DNA from: Rhodanobacter humi
GTDB lineage: Bacteria > Pseudomonadota > Gammaproteobacteria > Xanthomonadales > Rhodanobacteraceae
Length of the DNA stretch: 64,000 bases
NCBI RefSeq assembly: GCF_041107455.1
Contig: NZ_JBGBPY010000001.1
Span: 3,968,001 to 4,032,000, forward strand
Direction of reading: 5' to 3'
Under the pieces are notes generated by a model, which searched no databases, was not told the DNA's origin, and was given only the letters and a program-made list of their open reading frames with translations. Position 1 is the stretch's first letter. Every line of letters begins with the position of its first letter. Made by a program: the position numbers and the translations under genes. This document shows positions 8,718-16,589 of this stretch, piece after piece.

Positions 8718-9667
8718 CCGCGCAGCTGCCTCGCGCGCGAAAATTCCAGCTTCAAGTAGCCGGCACGCGTGATGGCCTCCTTGATGCTCTCGTAGGAGAA
8801 CTCTCGAAAGACTTCCTGGCCGCCTGCGATATGAACCAGCAAGCGCTTGACGGCCAGCTCAAAAATCATCATGGGGAAGTCGCTCTGGCCGTTAAGATTT
8901 GCCTCCTTTCGGATCTCGTCGACGGCCTTCACGAATTTCTGCGCATCACTGGCGAAGCGCCATCCCTTTTCGTACGCCTGAGGCGCGAAGTACGCGCTAA
9001 ACGGGACACCATCGTGTTCCATGGCGTCGTAGCGACCCAGCGCTTCCGCAATTTCAGCAACGCCGACCAGGCCGCGAAAGGTGTGATCCGCCATAAAGAA
9101 GCGGCGGACAACGTGCGGCGGCATGTCATCGATCCGGCAGCGCCGGTTATCCTTTTCAGCCGAAGAGTCGTCCGACTGATTGACGAACACGCAGAAGAGC
9201 CGATACCCGTCCAGGTTTACGCCATCGTCGATATTGGCGAGGTACTCATAGTCATCCTTGCTCAACCGCTGGGCTTCATCGATGAACAAGATGAATCGGC
9301 GCGCCCCCATCTGCTCGGATTCGGCTGAGATCCGGTCGACGATGTGTGAGAGGCGATCAATCGCTGCGGCACGCGGATGGGACGTAAGGTTGAGCGCTCC
9401 TTGGATCACCTTGTAAAAGACATTGTCCGATCCGTTACTCCGCCGCGGCATGCTCACCCACGCGGTCGGCGTGGGCTGGTTGAGCCAGCTGGGGTGCGAG
9501 CGAAGGTAGCGGGACGCGGTGGATTTTCCGTCTCCGGACCGCCCGGCCACTTGAATGCCTCGGTAGCCATCCTCCAGCGCGATCAAAATTGCCTCGGCCA
9601 GGAGAATCGTCGGCCGGGTGGCGACTTCGGGACGCCCTTCATCTTTGAACATGGGGTGCGTGCTCAT
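8714..9667 (-). CDS. TnsC/TniB-type AAA+ transposition ATPase
   Basis: A 317-residue AAA+ protein with Walker A GRSGDGKST (42-50) and Walker B FILFIDEAQ (125-133), followed by a sensor-1-like strand LFCVFVNQ. ATPases of this type polymerise on target DNA and link target selection by TniQ to the transposase. The gene lies 3 bp after the transposase gene and overlaps tniQ by 4 bp (ATGA). Gene order and length fit TniB of Tn5053 or TnsC of compact Tn7-like elements. Confidence 0.93.
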   Translation of the reverse strand: MSTHPMFKDEGRPEVATRPTILLAEAILIALEDGYRGIQVAGRSGDGKSTASRYLRSHPSWLNQPTPTAWVSMPRRSNGSDNVFYKVIQGALNLTSHPRAAAIDRLSHIVDRISAESEQMGARRFILFIDEAQRLSKDDYEYLANIDDGVNLDGYRLFCVFVNQSDDSSAEKDNRRCRIDDMPPHVVRRFFMADHTFRGLVGVAEIAEALGRYDAMEHDGVPFSAYFAPQAYEKGWRFASDAQKFVKAVDEIRKEANLNGQSDFPMMIFELAVKRLLVHIAGGQEVFREFSYESIKEAITRAGYLKLEFSRARQLRG

Positions 9668-9670
9668 GGA

Positions 9671-11545
9671 TCAGTCCTTCACGTGGTCAAAAGAAACGCG
9701 GCCAGTGAGCGGCGTCTCCATGGAGGGTTTCGCGCCTTGAGGAACGGCGGGGTCGGAAAACGACACGGTGATCGCCCCGCTGGTGGTGAGTTGCATCAGG
9801 CGAGCGATCTGATCAGCTGCGTTCGCGCGGCCTTCTTGGCAGCTCTTGAGCGTGAAGGCTGCGTAGGCGGAAATCGCGCTGTGCGCGCCGCGGATTTCCA
9901 GTTCACCACTCCGGCTCAGCTTGAGAATGCGACGACGCATGGTGATGTCGTGGCGATGGATGTTCCAGGGCGACGACGCGGTCAACGTGCACACGTGGTT
10001 GAGCGATTCGTCAATGAGCACCAGCGTGCGCAAATCTTCCAGATCGATCTGGGCTTTGTAGTGACTACCCAACAGGTCCCAGTTCTTGTCGAGAGTAGGG
10101 TGGCGATAAACGACACCCATAAAGCGCACGTGGACGGGTTTATTGTGGCGCTTGGAGCCGCGAAGCCTGACCGTACGAATTTCAGAGGTCAGTGCCTTGG
10201 CATCCAGTTCGTTGTGCGGTGGTGACGGCCAGAAATGCGGGGTATTGGGGTAGTTGAGAAGGATGTCGATCGGGCTGCGATTTTGCCGAGCGGGCAACGG
10301 CGTGATGTTGTAGCTGGTCATGATCACGTCCATGACGTCTTCCAGTGCCTGGAAAGAGATGGGGTGATCTGTGCTTCGCCATTCGGAGACGGGCGTGGCC
10401 TTTTCCCCGAGGTGACGTGTCGGGATGTAGCCCCCGGGCAAATCGCGGAGTGCACCGATTTCCAGGTGGTTGAAGAAGTGCTCGACCGCGGGCCTCCCCT
10501 CCGGCGTGTGCGGTTTGCCCAAGTGCAAGATGCCATCGTAATTGCCCACCCACGCTTCGAGGGGCAGACTCGCCTTATGCGCCAAGGCGTTGTCCATCGC
10601 CGTGACCCGGCCACTCATGGCCCCGAACTCTAGGTTCTGCGGCATGGTCGCACCCGGCTCGTAGTTCATATCGGGGACACAAAGCGCCCGTGGAGTCCAC
10701 GGGCGCAGGGAGGACGCATAACATTGAGCGACATCGAGGGCGGTGTATCCGCGCCCGAAAACGATCTTCCATGCCAACACAGCGGAGGAGTCGACCTCAA
10801 CGACAACCAGAACCCAGACTTTTGAAATCTTGAGCTTGACGGGTTCCCCGCGTGCGTTGGGCACTTCCAGAGTGAAGTGCACATCTTTGCAGTGGGCATC
10901 AAATTCACAGCGGTCGTACGGTTGGCGATGGAACAGCTGGCTGAACGACTGGATCTTGGGCTCAGGCAAAGTCGTTGCGTCGGGGTTGCCGGCAACGAGT
11001 GCGTCTTTGCGCATGTCCCTGATGTAGCGAGCAAACGCTCGCCTTCCCTTGTCTTTCTGGCCCAGCGGCCAACAGTTGTTGCCGAAGCGTTTCGAGACGA
11101 TTCCGCGAATCTCTCGCATCAACCGGTTGAACGAGGGCGGAAGTGTTCCGGGCGGCAGGGGCGCACTGAAAGCGCCGAGCAGGTCCCGGATTTCGGGGAG
11201 CACGTTCAACAGGGACTTGAGCGCATAGGGCGTACCCCGGGTTGGAACGGAAGCAACCATTTCCGAGGTTTGGCGCGCACCCCAGGGCAGGCATGCCCGA
11301 TAGCCGTACAGTCCTCCGTCCGGGGCAATCGAGAAGGCCTTCGCAATGACGCTGGTGAGCGTCACTCGGTTGACCCCGTGGTCTATCGCCGCGTGACGCA
11401 CCGAGGCACCGAGTATGTAGGCTTGCAAGGCATCGCAGCGCGACTGGAATTGCGCCCGATGGCAATCGAGAACGAGCCTTTGATCTAGACGCTTCCAGCC
11501 GAGCGCGTCGGCCATTTGTGCAGCAGAGACTTCAGTAGCCATCAT
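9671..11545 (-). CDS. TnsB/TniA-type DDE transposase (Mu transposase C-terminal type)
   Basis: A 624-residue transposase. The rve-type catalytic core carries a DDE triad that I place at Asp216 (CEFDAH), Asp318 (TAMDNALAH) and Glu355 (PAVEHFF). It is followed by a beta-barrel Mu-C-type region and an N-terminal HTH-rich part (1-150). The start at 11545 overlaps the stop of the upstream gene as ATGA. An in-frame extension to 11629 exists but would overlap that gene by 88 bp. The enzyme would bind the repeats at 6233-6427 and join 3' ends to target DNA. All catalytic residues appear intact. Confidence 0.93.
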   Translation of the reverse strand: MMATEVSAAQMADALGWKRLDQRLVLDCHRAQFQSRCDALQAYILGASVRHAAIDHGVNRVTLTSVIAKAFSIAPDGGLYGYRACLPWGARQTSEMVASVPTRGTPYALKSLLNVLPEIRDLLGAFSAPLPPGTLPPSFNRLMREIRGIVSKRFGNNCWPLGQKDKGRRAFARYIRDMRKDALVAGNPDATTLPEPKIQSFSQLFHRQPYDRCEFDAHCKDVHFTLEVPNARGEPVKLKISKVWVLVVVEVDSSAVLAWKIVFGRGYTALDVAQCYASSLRPWTPRALCVPDMNYEPGATMPQNLEFGAMSGRVTAMDNALAHKASLPLEAWVGNYDGILHLGKPHTPEGRPAVEHFFNHLEIGALRDLPGGYIPTRHLGEKATPVSEWRSTDHPISFQALEDVMDVIMTSYNITPLPARQNRSPIDILLNYPNTPHFWPSPPHNELDAKALTSEIRTVRLRGSKRHNKPVHVRFMGVVYRHPTLDKNWDLLGSHYKAQIDLEDLRTLVLIDESLNHVCTLTASSPWNIHRHDITMRRRILKLSRSGELEIRGAHSAISAYAAFTLKSCQEGRANAADQIARLMQLTTSGAITVSFSDPAVPQGAKPSMETPLTGRVSFDHVKD

Positions 11546-12216
11546 TCGGCCCCCCGCGTCAGGCGACTGTGGCTGCTGAGGGGCAATTCCTTTTGAAACC
11601 CCAGCCAACCCTCGTGCAGCAAGGTACACGTAGCCATGCGCACTACATCTGCCGGGATTTGGCTCAACGACCCTTCAATTTGCTGGAAGGAGAGTGAGGT
11701 CACGACCGGAGAGAACAGCTCCTTCACCCTCCCGGCAATGGAGGGGACTTCGGCACGGCGCCGCGCTGCCTGGATATGAGGCAAAAGTCGCAGGTAGTTG
11801 GCAATGGAATGCGCGCGATGTTGCAACTCATGCTCAAAGACGAACTTCAGCGAAAGGCCCGCGCGGTGCGCGGCTTGGTCCCAAAGCGTGGCTTCCTTGG
11901 GTTGCAGGCCGTCATTCACACGGTCGCACTCCTCAATTCCTTGCACTGCCCAAAACGTTTCGGCTCCGTCGGTTCCGCGTGTCCAAAAGTCGAGTTCGAT
12001 GGTGCGGCCCGAATACAGTTCCAGATCGCGCGGTCGCTCGACGACGGCTTGAGTTGTCGGGTCAAACTCGTTCTCAAGCCAAAAAGCTAGGCGGGCGACG
12101 CCGACCAATGCGACAGCACGCCCCGCCTTCGGGGAGTAGGTGATGTAGACATCCTCGTTGCTGAGCTCCCGTGAGGTCAGACTTCGCGGATCGAATGGAA
12201 GGGCTTCAGATGACAT
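11542..12216 (-). CDS. TnsA-like nuclease-fold protein (key residues apparently missing)
   Basis: A 224-residue protein, first gene of the transposition operon. GGAG 8 nt upstream supports the ATG at 12216 over a 109-codon in-frame extension. It shows the TnsA N-terminal pattern: a helix ending ENEFDPTTQAVVERP (about 48-62), then a strand RTIELDFW with Asp76. In active TnsA a Glu lies about 11 residues before the FDP and a Lys follows a Val one strand after the Asp. Here those positions read Arg42 and AVQG (90-93). If correct, 5'-strand cleavage is lost and the element would transpose by cointegrate formation. The assignment rests on position and this partial motif match. Confidence 0.65.
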   Translation of the reverse strand: MSSEALPFDPRSLTSRELSNEDVYITYSPKAGRAVALVGVARLAFWLENEFDPTTQAVVERPRDLELYSGRTIELDFWTRGTDGAETFWAVQGIEECDRVNDGLQPKEATLWDQAAHRAGLSLKFVFEHELQHRAHSIANYLRLLPHIQAARRRAEVPSIAGRVKELFSPVVTSLSFQQIEGSLSQIPADVVRMATCTLLHEGWLGFQKELPLSSHSRLTRGAE

Positions 12217-12785
12217 GAATTTTCTCCAAGTGGATACGTCGACCCTGCTGGTGGTGGCAGATCGATCAGGAGCAAATTGAGCTTGGGGGCGCGTGCCCGA
12301 CACGAGCAGCCGCCGGGCAAATGGCCCGGTTACGGATACCGTCGGTTTTGGGGTGCGCGATCGAGCGCAGCGACGTCTAGCCGCTACGACTTCGTATCGG
12401 TGGGCGCCACTGAGCGCGTCGCGGAAGTTTGGTTCTGCGACGATGTGCGGGTGCGGAGAGATCTTGAGGCACGAGTTTTCCCGATGCTTGCAGTCAACTG
12501 CTTGGCTCGAAACCAGGCAGCAGGAGCCGCGGCCGCCCGACAAGGGACGCCCGATGCTTGACTGGGATGGGGTATCGCGCAGAAAATGCGGGCGCTAGTG
12601 AGTACCTGCAAAATCAAAGCCCGTAGCGTTGGCGCGCTGCGGACTTTTTTTATGCGCACGAGAAAGGTGGCTAGCTAGTTTAGGCGTTCGAAGGGTTGGA
12701 TCCTCCTGCTTCGACGGGGTGATGGGTTGGTGGGTAGAAGCCCGACCACGGCTCGTTGAGCAAGTACTTCGGGGCGAGGTTGCGG
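12217..12785. other. 569-bp gap upstream of the transposition operon
   Basis: No gene with a credible start and codon pattern is visible. The operon promoter should lie here, close to 12216, but no clear -35/-10 pair stands out. The stretch has an 11-bp direct repeat CCCGATGCTTG (near 12480 and 12550) and the hairpin at 12621-12651. I see no inverted copy of the left-end repeats. Confidence 0.5.
12621..12651 (+). terminator. Intrinsic terminator-like hairpin
   Basis: CCGTAGCG pairs with CGCTGCGG (one T-G wobble) around a 6-nt loop and is followed by a run of seven T after AC. This reads as a Rho-independent terminator on the plus strand, yet no plus-strand gene precedes it. It may end an untranslated RNA or protect the region from read-through. 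Confidence 0.5.
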
Positions 12786-13037
12786 CTAGTCGGACTTGTT
12801 TGTCTGCTTCCGCGCATCTTCTAGCGCACACAAATATTCCGCGACCGCCTCGGAGGTCGCGAACCATCCGCGTCGACCCTGCATCTTGATGAGTTGCACA
12901 GGCAACTGACCGCGGCTCCTCGCCTTGCGGATGGCACCGACGCTGACATACCTCAACACGGAGGCAAGGTCTGTCAGCGTCAGTACATCACCGAATCTTG
13001 TTCGGAGATCAGATTCGCGTTCAGCTTGAGTTGCCAT
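12786..13037 (-). CDS. Small helix-turn-helix DNA-binding protein (excisionase/AlpA-like)
   Basis: An 83-residue protein. LTLTDLASVLRYVSVGAIRK forms a winged-HTH (MerR/HTH_17-like) core, followed by a wing containing RRGWFATSEAVAEYL. That is the arrangement in excisionases and AlpA-type activators, which bend DNA at attachment sites or activate mobile-element promoters. It lies between the transposition module and a perfect 20-bp inverted repeat 83 bp upstream of its start. It may therefore regulate itself or the module from that site. Confidence 0.65.
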   Translation of the reverse strand: MATQAERESDLRTRFGDVLTLTDLASVLRYVSVGAIRKARSRGQLPVQLIKMQGRRGWFATSEAVAEYLCALEDARKQTNKSD

Positions 13038-13119
13038 CTGTTAAATGTCTTCTGAAGTCTTGGTCTGCCGCGCTGGGTCACGCGCCAGCCAAACCTAAGG
13101 CCTCCCAGTGACTTGATCC

Positions 13120-13164
13120 AGAGCAATGTTTTGACCTGCAGCGCGCAGGTCAAAACATTGCTCT
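13120..13164. repeat. Perfect 20-bp inverted repeat with 5-bp centre
   Basis: The left arm AGAGCAATGTTTTGACCTGC (13120-13139) is exactly mirrored by 13145-13164 around AGCGC. It lies in the 165-bp gap between the divergent HTH gene (start 13037) and the unknown gene starting at 13203. There is no T-run, so it is not a typical terminator. It could be an operator, a recombination site or a DNA hairpin recognised by a mobile element. Confidence 0.85.
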
Positions 13165-13202
13165 AGACTTCACGCCCCTTCGGTGATAGACGCGAAGAAT
13201 TG

Positions 13203-14099
13203 ATGAGAACCCCCTTACGCATCCTGGCAACCCGACTTTGGGTGTGGCACGCGTGGCACGCTTCTGGGGCCGCCAAGGTGGGCGACTTCATCGACCGGTT
13301 CGACGCGTATGCGTCGCCGAGGAGTGGCTATGGCTTGGATTCCAGGCTTTTGAGAGGGTGGAAGCGTGGAAAGCTGTCTGTCAGCAAGGCCTGGGTCAAC
13401 CGAGTCGAGAAGGAGATCCCGGGGACGAAATACGTCCATGCGATTGAGACATTGTTAATACCTGAGCCTCTGGGCGTCAGCGCTGCTCGAAGTGCGGTCT
13501 CGCAATCCCTCATGACTGAGCTCAGCGAAGGCCCACGGAGGGTGGTCCTCGACGGTAGCGCACATACGTATTCGCCGTGGACAGTTCCTGCTGAGACCGC
13601 GCCGCGCGGTGACTTTGTCAAGTTCGTGGTGATTTTGGTGCTGGTTCGTGAAGCGTTCGCCTGCGCTGACTTCGATCTTCTTGATCTACATGTGCGGGAT
13701 CTGTACACGCTATTGCCGTGTATCGCCCAGCTTGACTGGGTGCGCCCGGATGTTGACCTGCTACTGCAGTGCATCGAGGACATGATGGCTCGTTCCCGAT
13801 GGGGGCCTTCGCGCGTGGAGATCGATTGGAAGGTATTTCGCAGTCAAGTTGAGAATCCCCAGCCCTGGGATGGCCATCCGCCGTGGATTGTTTCAACCCG
13901 CGGCGAGAGGGCCGAGAGCAGGTCGAATCAATTGTTACGGCGTCCGGTGCCCTTGTTCGAAGGGATAGAGCCTTTGGCGGAATACGTCCGCCCACAGGAG
14001 GATGAGGTACCGCAGATCCAGACTAGGCGGGGCGACTCCTTTTGGGACAGGTTGATCAATCGCATGGAGAGCCTGCCAAGCAAGAGAGAATCACCCTAG
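13203..14099 (+). CDS. Hypothetical protein, island gene
   Basis: A 298-residue protein of unknown function. The N-terminal 90 residues are basic and Trp-rich (LWVWHAWHASGAAKVGDFI) and could be a small helical DNA-binding domain, because LLRGWKRGKLSVSKAWVNRV resembles an XRE-like helix pair. The middle contains a hydrophobic alpha-helical stretch FVKFVVILVLVREAFACADF, and the C-terminus is acidic and Pro-rich. The TTG just before the ATG could extend it by one codon. Its lower GC content compared with flanking core genes supports acquisition with the island. It is followed at once by a decayed SseB-like fragment. Confidence 0.6.
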   Translation: MRTPLRILATRLWVWHAWHASGAAKVGDFIDRFDAYASPRSGYGLDSRLLRGWKRGKLSVSKAWVNRVEKEIPGTKYVHAIETLLIPEPLGVSAARSAVSQSLMTELSEGPRRVVLDGSAHTYSPWTVPAETAPRGDFVKFVVILVLVREAFACADFDLLDLHVRDLYTLLPCIAQLDWVRPDVDLLLQCIEDMMARSRWGPSRVEIDWKVFRSQVENPQPWDGHPPWIVSTRGERAESRSNQLLRRPVPLFEGIEPLAEYVRPQEDEVPQIQTRRGDSFWDRLINRMESLPSKRESP

Positions 14100-14138
14100 A
14101 CGGTTGCTTTGACGTGGCGTGTTGTGTTTGCCCCCATG

Positions 14139-14434
14139 CCACGCCGAAGAGCGTTGCATTCCTTCTCGAAGGCCGTGCGCTTACTGTTGTTGCTAACGGG
14201 TCACTTGCGGCAGACGAGCAAATCGGCGTGTGCCTGCCAGGCGCGCCGCCCGGTATCCCAATCAGTGCGGAGTTGTGCGCTGGTGCGACATTGGCGACTC
14301 CGCTGACCACTCATTTGCGAGCGTGCCATGAGGTCAGGGCGCCTCAGCGATGGTTGGTGCTAAAGGATGGCGCCCTTACGGACGTTCGATGGCTCTTAGA
14401 AGCCGATCTTGCTCTACGGCATCCAGTGCGCTGA
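14139..14434 (+). pseudogene. Remnant of an SseB-family gene
   Basis: The plus-strand translation contains FLLEGRAL, then AADEQIGVCLPGAPP and LVLKDGAL. This parallels ALLEGRPL...GANEQVGVCLPSVP in the intact SseB-family protein encoded at 15647-16393. The N-terminal half of the family is missing, no ribosome-binding site precedes it, and the reading frame overlaps the XRE gene on the other strand. I read it as the decayed C-terminal half of a second copy. Confidence 0.6.
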
Positions 14435-14693
14435 AGGCACGAATCATCCGGGCCAGGCGTTCATCCTCGGCGAAGAGGTAGGCGGTTGGTACCTTCAAGG
14501 TCGCGGCGAGGCGAGCGATGGTCGCCATGTCTGGCTCATGGATGCCCTTCTCGTAGCGATTGATGCGTGTGCTAGCCACGAAAAGATCCAGACCGGCAAG
14601 GATGCCCAGTTCTTTCTGGGATAGACCGGCATCCTGACGCGCCTGCTTCAAGCGTTTGCTGAAGATGGATGACGGTTCGCGAGGGCGAAGCAT
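14376..14693 (-). CDS. XRE-family transcriptional regulator
   Basis: A 105-residue protein with a classical HTH_3 domain: FSKRLKQARQDAGLSQKELG, then STRINRYEKGIHEPDMATIARLAATLKVPTAYLF. A short C-terminal helix (LDAVEQDRLLRAIE) probably mediates dimerisation. It resembles phage-type repressors and stand-alone antitoxins. It is divergent from the 121-residue protein gene, and a perfect palindrome (14751-14767) lies 58 bp upstream of its start. That suggests autoregulation and control of the divergent gene. Confidence 0.88.
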   Translation of the reverse strand: MLRPREPSSIFSKRLKQARQDAGLSQKELGILAGLDLFVASTRINRYEKGIHEPDMATIARLAATLKVPTAYLFAEDERLARMIRAFSALDAVEQDRLLRAIERP

Positions 14694-14750
14694 GGAATTC
14701 TCGTGGAGGAGGATCTCCTACGAGATTCATTGCTTTGCCGTGCCGTCGAT

Positions 14751-14767
14751 ACTACGATATTCGTAGT
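14751..14767. promoter_or_regulatory. Palindromic operator for the XRE regulator
   Basis: ACTACGA-TAT-TCGTAGT is a perfect 17-bp palindrome in the divergent intergenic region. A second imperfect copy sharing TACGAG/CTCGT half-sites lies at about 14699-14723, over the regulator's own leader. Paired operators of this type are usual for XRE autorepressors. Confidence 0.6.
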
Positions 14768-14821
14768 TTCGCCGATAGCCTCGCACTTGGTCACCGTACC
14801 GACCGATGGGAAGCCAGACCC

Positions 14822-15187
14822 ATGCCCCTGCAACTGGTATTCGAAGATCAGTGGTCCATCCGCGTGCCGATGGACGATCGGCTCGAGGAAGCGCTTGGGG
14901 TACAGCGTGAGCGGGCCTGCCGCGACGAGTTCGACCTCGCATTCGTTGAGCGCCTATCAGAATGCTTTGCGAACTCGCTTGCAGCATGCCTCGATATCGA
15001 CCTGCAGCTACCGACCGACAGCCAAGTGAAGTACGCCATGGACATCGCTCGCGAACTGGGTGTGTCGTTGCCAGCCGATGCGCTACGTTTCCGCGGTGCA
15101 GCGCACGATTTCATTGACCGCTTCGAGAGTGCATTCCGCGCCAGCCGCGAACGACGCCGGCGCATGACGGGCCTCGCCGATGGATAG
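14822..15187 (+). CDS. Hypothetical protein with FRG...DFI motif (paralogue remnant at 38243)
   Basis: A 121-residue protein with no family I can name. The C-terminal half LPTDSQVKYAMDIARELGVSLPADALRFRG(x)3DFIDRFE aligns with a truncated protein encoded at 38243-38458 (LPPTERQ...IPMEAHAFRG(x)3DFI), so it belongs to a small accessory family repeated in this genome. No signal peptide or membrane helix is present. The ATG at 14822 is chosen from length and position; an in-frame extension to 14669 would cross the operator region. It probably forms a unit with the downstream BPSL0761-family and SseB-family genes. Confidence 0.65.
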   Translation: MPLQLVFEDQWSIRVPMDDRLEEALGVQRERACRDEFDLAFVERLSECFANSLAACLDIDLQLPTDSQVKYAMDIARELGVSLPADALRFRGAAHDFIDRFESAFRASRERRRRMTGLADG

Positions 15188-15267
15188 CTCCGCCCGGGTG
15201 ACCTGCAAACGGCGTCAAAACAAATCGTAGGGTGTCGACCACACGCATCACCACGGATCAGTTGATC

Positions 15268-15537
15268 ATGACCCTACCTTACGAGCGTACTTGGGCAGTC
15301 GTCGAAACACGGCATTTCCTGACAGAGGTGCTGACCAATCGACGTGTTCCTGGCGCCGTTCGCGAGAAGGCGCGCACCCTGTTGCGCCACTATCCAAGCC
15401 CGAGCGATGTCTTCCATGCGGGGTGGCAAGCGCTTGCCGATCCCCACCTAATCCTGGAGCCAGTCTTTGACATGAGCATAGACGGATCGCCGTCACCCAA
15501 CTGGTCAACGCCACGAGTACCTCGCACCGTGAAATGA
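15268..15537 (+). CDS. BPSL0761-family protein
   Basis: An 89-residue product beginning MTLPYERTWAVVETRHFL and containing a VREKARTLLRHYPS block. These are the two conserved segments of the small BPSL0761 family found in accessory regions of beta- and gammaproteobacteria. The function is unknown. A GTG start at 15232 would add 12 residues, but the family starts at the MT-x-PYERT motif. It sits between two accessory genes on the same strand, 80 bp and 109 bp away. Confidence 0.7.
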   Translation: MTLPYERTWAVVETRHFLTEVLTNRRVPGAVREKARTLLRHYPSPSDVFHAGWQALADPHLILEPVFDMSIDGSPSPNWSTPRVPRTVK

Positions 15538-15646
15538 CCGTATGAACAAATGTGTGACAGCCCGCGTGTAGCGGCACGTTTTCTCAGCCGTATTTCCCGC
15601 TGCCCATGGAATCGATCTAGCAAATGACCAAGATGACGACCGCCCC

Positions 15647-16393
15647 ATGCCCAAGGTAGCCGGATCACCACTTGACGCTTTGTTTGAAGCAGCGAGGGTT
15701 GCCTCGACCCCCGCAGATATCATGGATGCCGAGCAGGCCTTCTATAAGGCACTGATGGAGGCCACGGTGTACGCGCACGTCCCTACCGAACCCGCGCCAC
15801 CCGATCGCATCCGGTTCGTTCAGTTCATCAGGCCCGACAACGGACAGACGGTGTTACCGTTTTTCAGTGATCGGGAACAGGCGGAGGTGGTGGCAGCCGC
15901 GGGCAAGGTGATGATCGTGGCCATGGCCGGGCGGCGGCTCTTTGAGCTGACCCGCGGTGCTACCTTGATGCTCAACCCTAACCGTGATCAGCTGACGTTC
16001 TATCCGCCCGAGATCGGCGCTCTGTTGGAAGGCCGCCCGCTTGGCGTCTTTTCTAAAGAAACGCTGGGGGCGAATGAGCAGGTCGGAGTGTGCTTACCGT
16101 CCGTACCGACGGATGCCTTGGTGCTGGCGCTCCGCGCTCTCTATGAGCGTGAACCCTCCGTGCGAGCCGGCTATCTGGTGGAGGCCCACCGTGGGCCGGA
16201 CGATTCGGACGTTTTCTTGCTGCTGACCTTGGTAGTGACGAAAGGGAATACCGAGCGGATAGTGCAGCTCACCACGCTGGAGCTGAGCTCCGTGTCACCG
16301 CCGTTGGCGCTTCCCGTCACGATGATGTGCGTTCTTCCCGATGAGCCGCTGCCCGAGCTATGCCATCACGGTATCCAGTTCTACGGAACCTGA
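15647..16393 (+). CDS. SseB-family protein
   Basis: A 248-residue protein with the SseB N-terminal domain: an early PLDALFEAARV helix, AFYKALMEATVYAHVP, TVLPFFSDREQAEV, LFELTRGATLMLNP and PPEIGALLEG. A C-terminal SseB_C-like domain follows (about 150-248). E. coli SseB was named for altered serine sensitivity; the biochemical role is unclear. The gene ends inside a repeat that recurs at 38456 with the same last nine codons. A decayed relative lies 1.3 kb upstream (14139-14434). Confidence 0.82.
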   Translation: MPKVAGSPLDALFEAARVASTPADIMDAEQAFYKALMEATVYAHVPTEPAPPDRIRFVQFIRPDNGQTVLPFFSDREQAEVVAAAGKVMIVAMAGRRLFELTRGATLMLNPNRDQLTFYPPEIGALLEGRPLGVFSKETLGANEQVGVCLPSVPTDALVLALRALYEREPSVRAGYLVEAHRGPDDSDVFLLLTLVVTKGNTERIVQLTTLELSSVSPPLALPVTMMCVLPDEPLPELCHHGIQFYGT

Positions 16394-16507
16394 AGCGCCA
16401 GGGTCGTTGCTCACCGCCGACACCCCAAGACGTCCGCGGCGTCTCGAAGCTGGCATTGAGTACGCGATCCCATGACTTGTTGGTGATTAGCGATCGTTAT
16501 CGGGGGT
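16367..16507 (+). repeat. Dispersed repeat, copy 1 (about 140 bp)
   Basis: It starts within the last nine codons of the SseB-family gene and ends with TTATCGGGGGT. Blocks shared with copies at 38456-38595 and about 53235-53347 are GCTCACCGCCGAC, AGCTGGC(A/G)TTGAG, CGCGATCC, GGTGATTAG and GTTATCG. An inner AGACG/CGTCT pair could form a short hairpin. All three copies are plus-oriented and lie at or just after the 3' end of an accessory gene. Confidence 0.8.
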
Positions 16508-16589
16508 GAACCACGCAGCCGCGAATCGCCCAGTCAGATCCCTGGCTCGCCCCCGGGGGATCCTGCTTCACCGACCCTTCCGCACGCCT

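Noticed and set aside
11546-11629. Longer transposase start at 11629
   Set aside because: It would overlap the TnsA-like gene by 88 bp. The ATG at 11545 gives the ATGA coupling seen at other junctions in this operon.
16367-16507. Integron attC site
   Set aside because: The location and variable hairpin are suggestive, but the right end GTTATCG does not fit GTTRRRY, no matching inverse core is visible on the left, and no integron integrase is in the window. Kept as an unclassified repeat.
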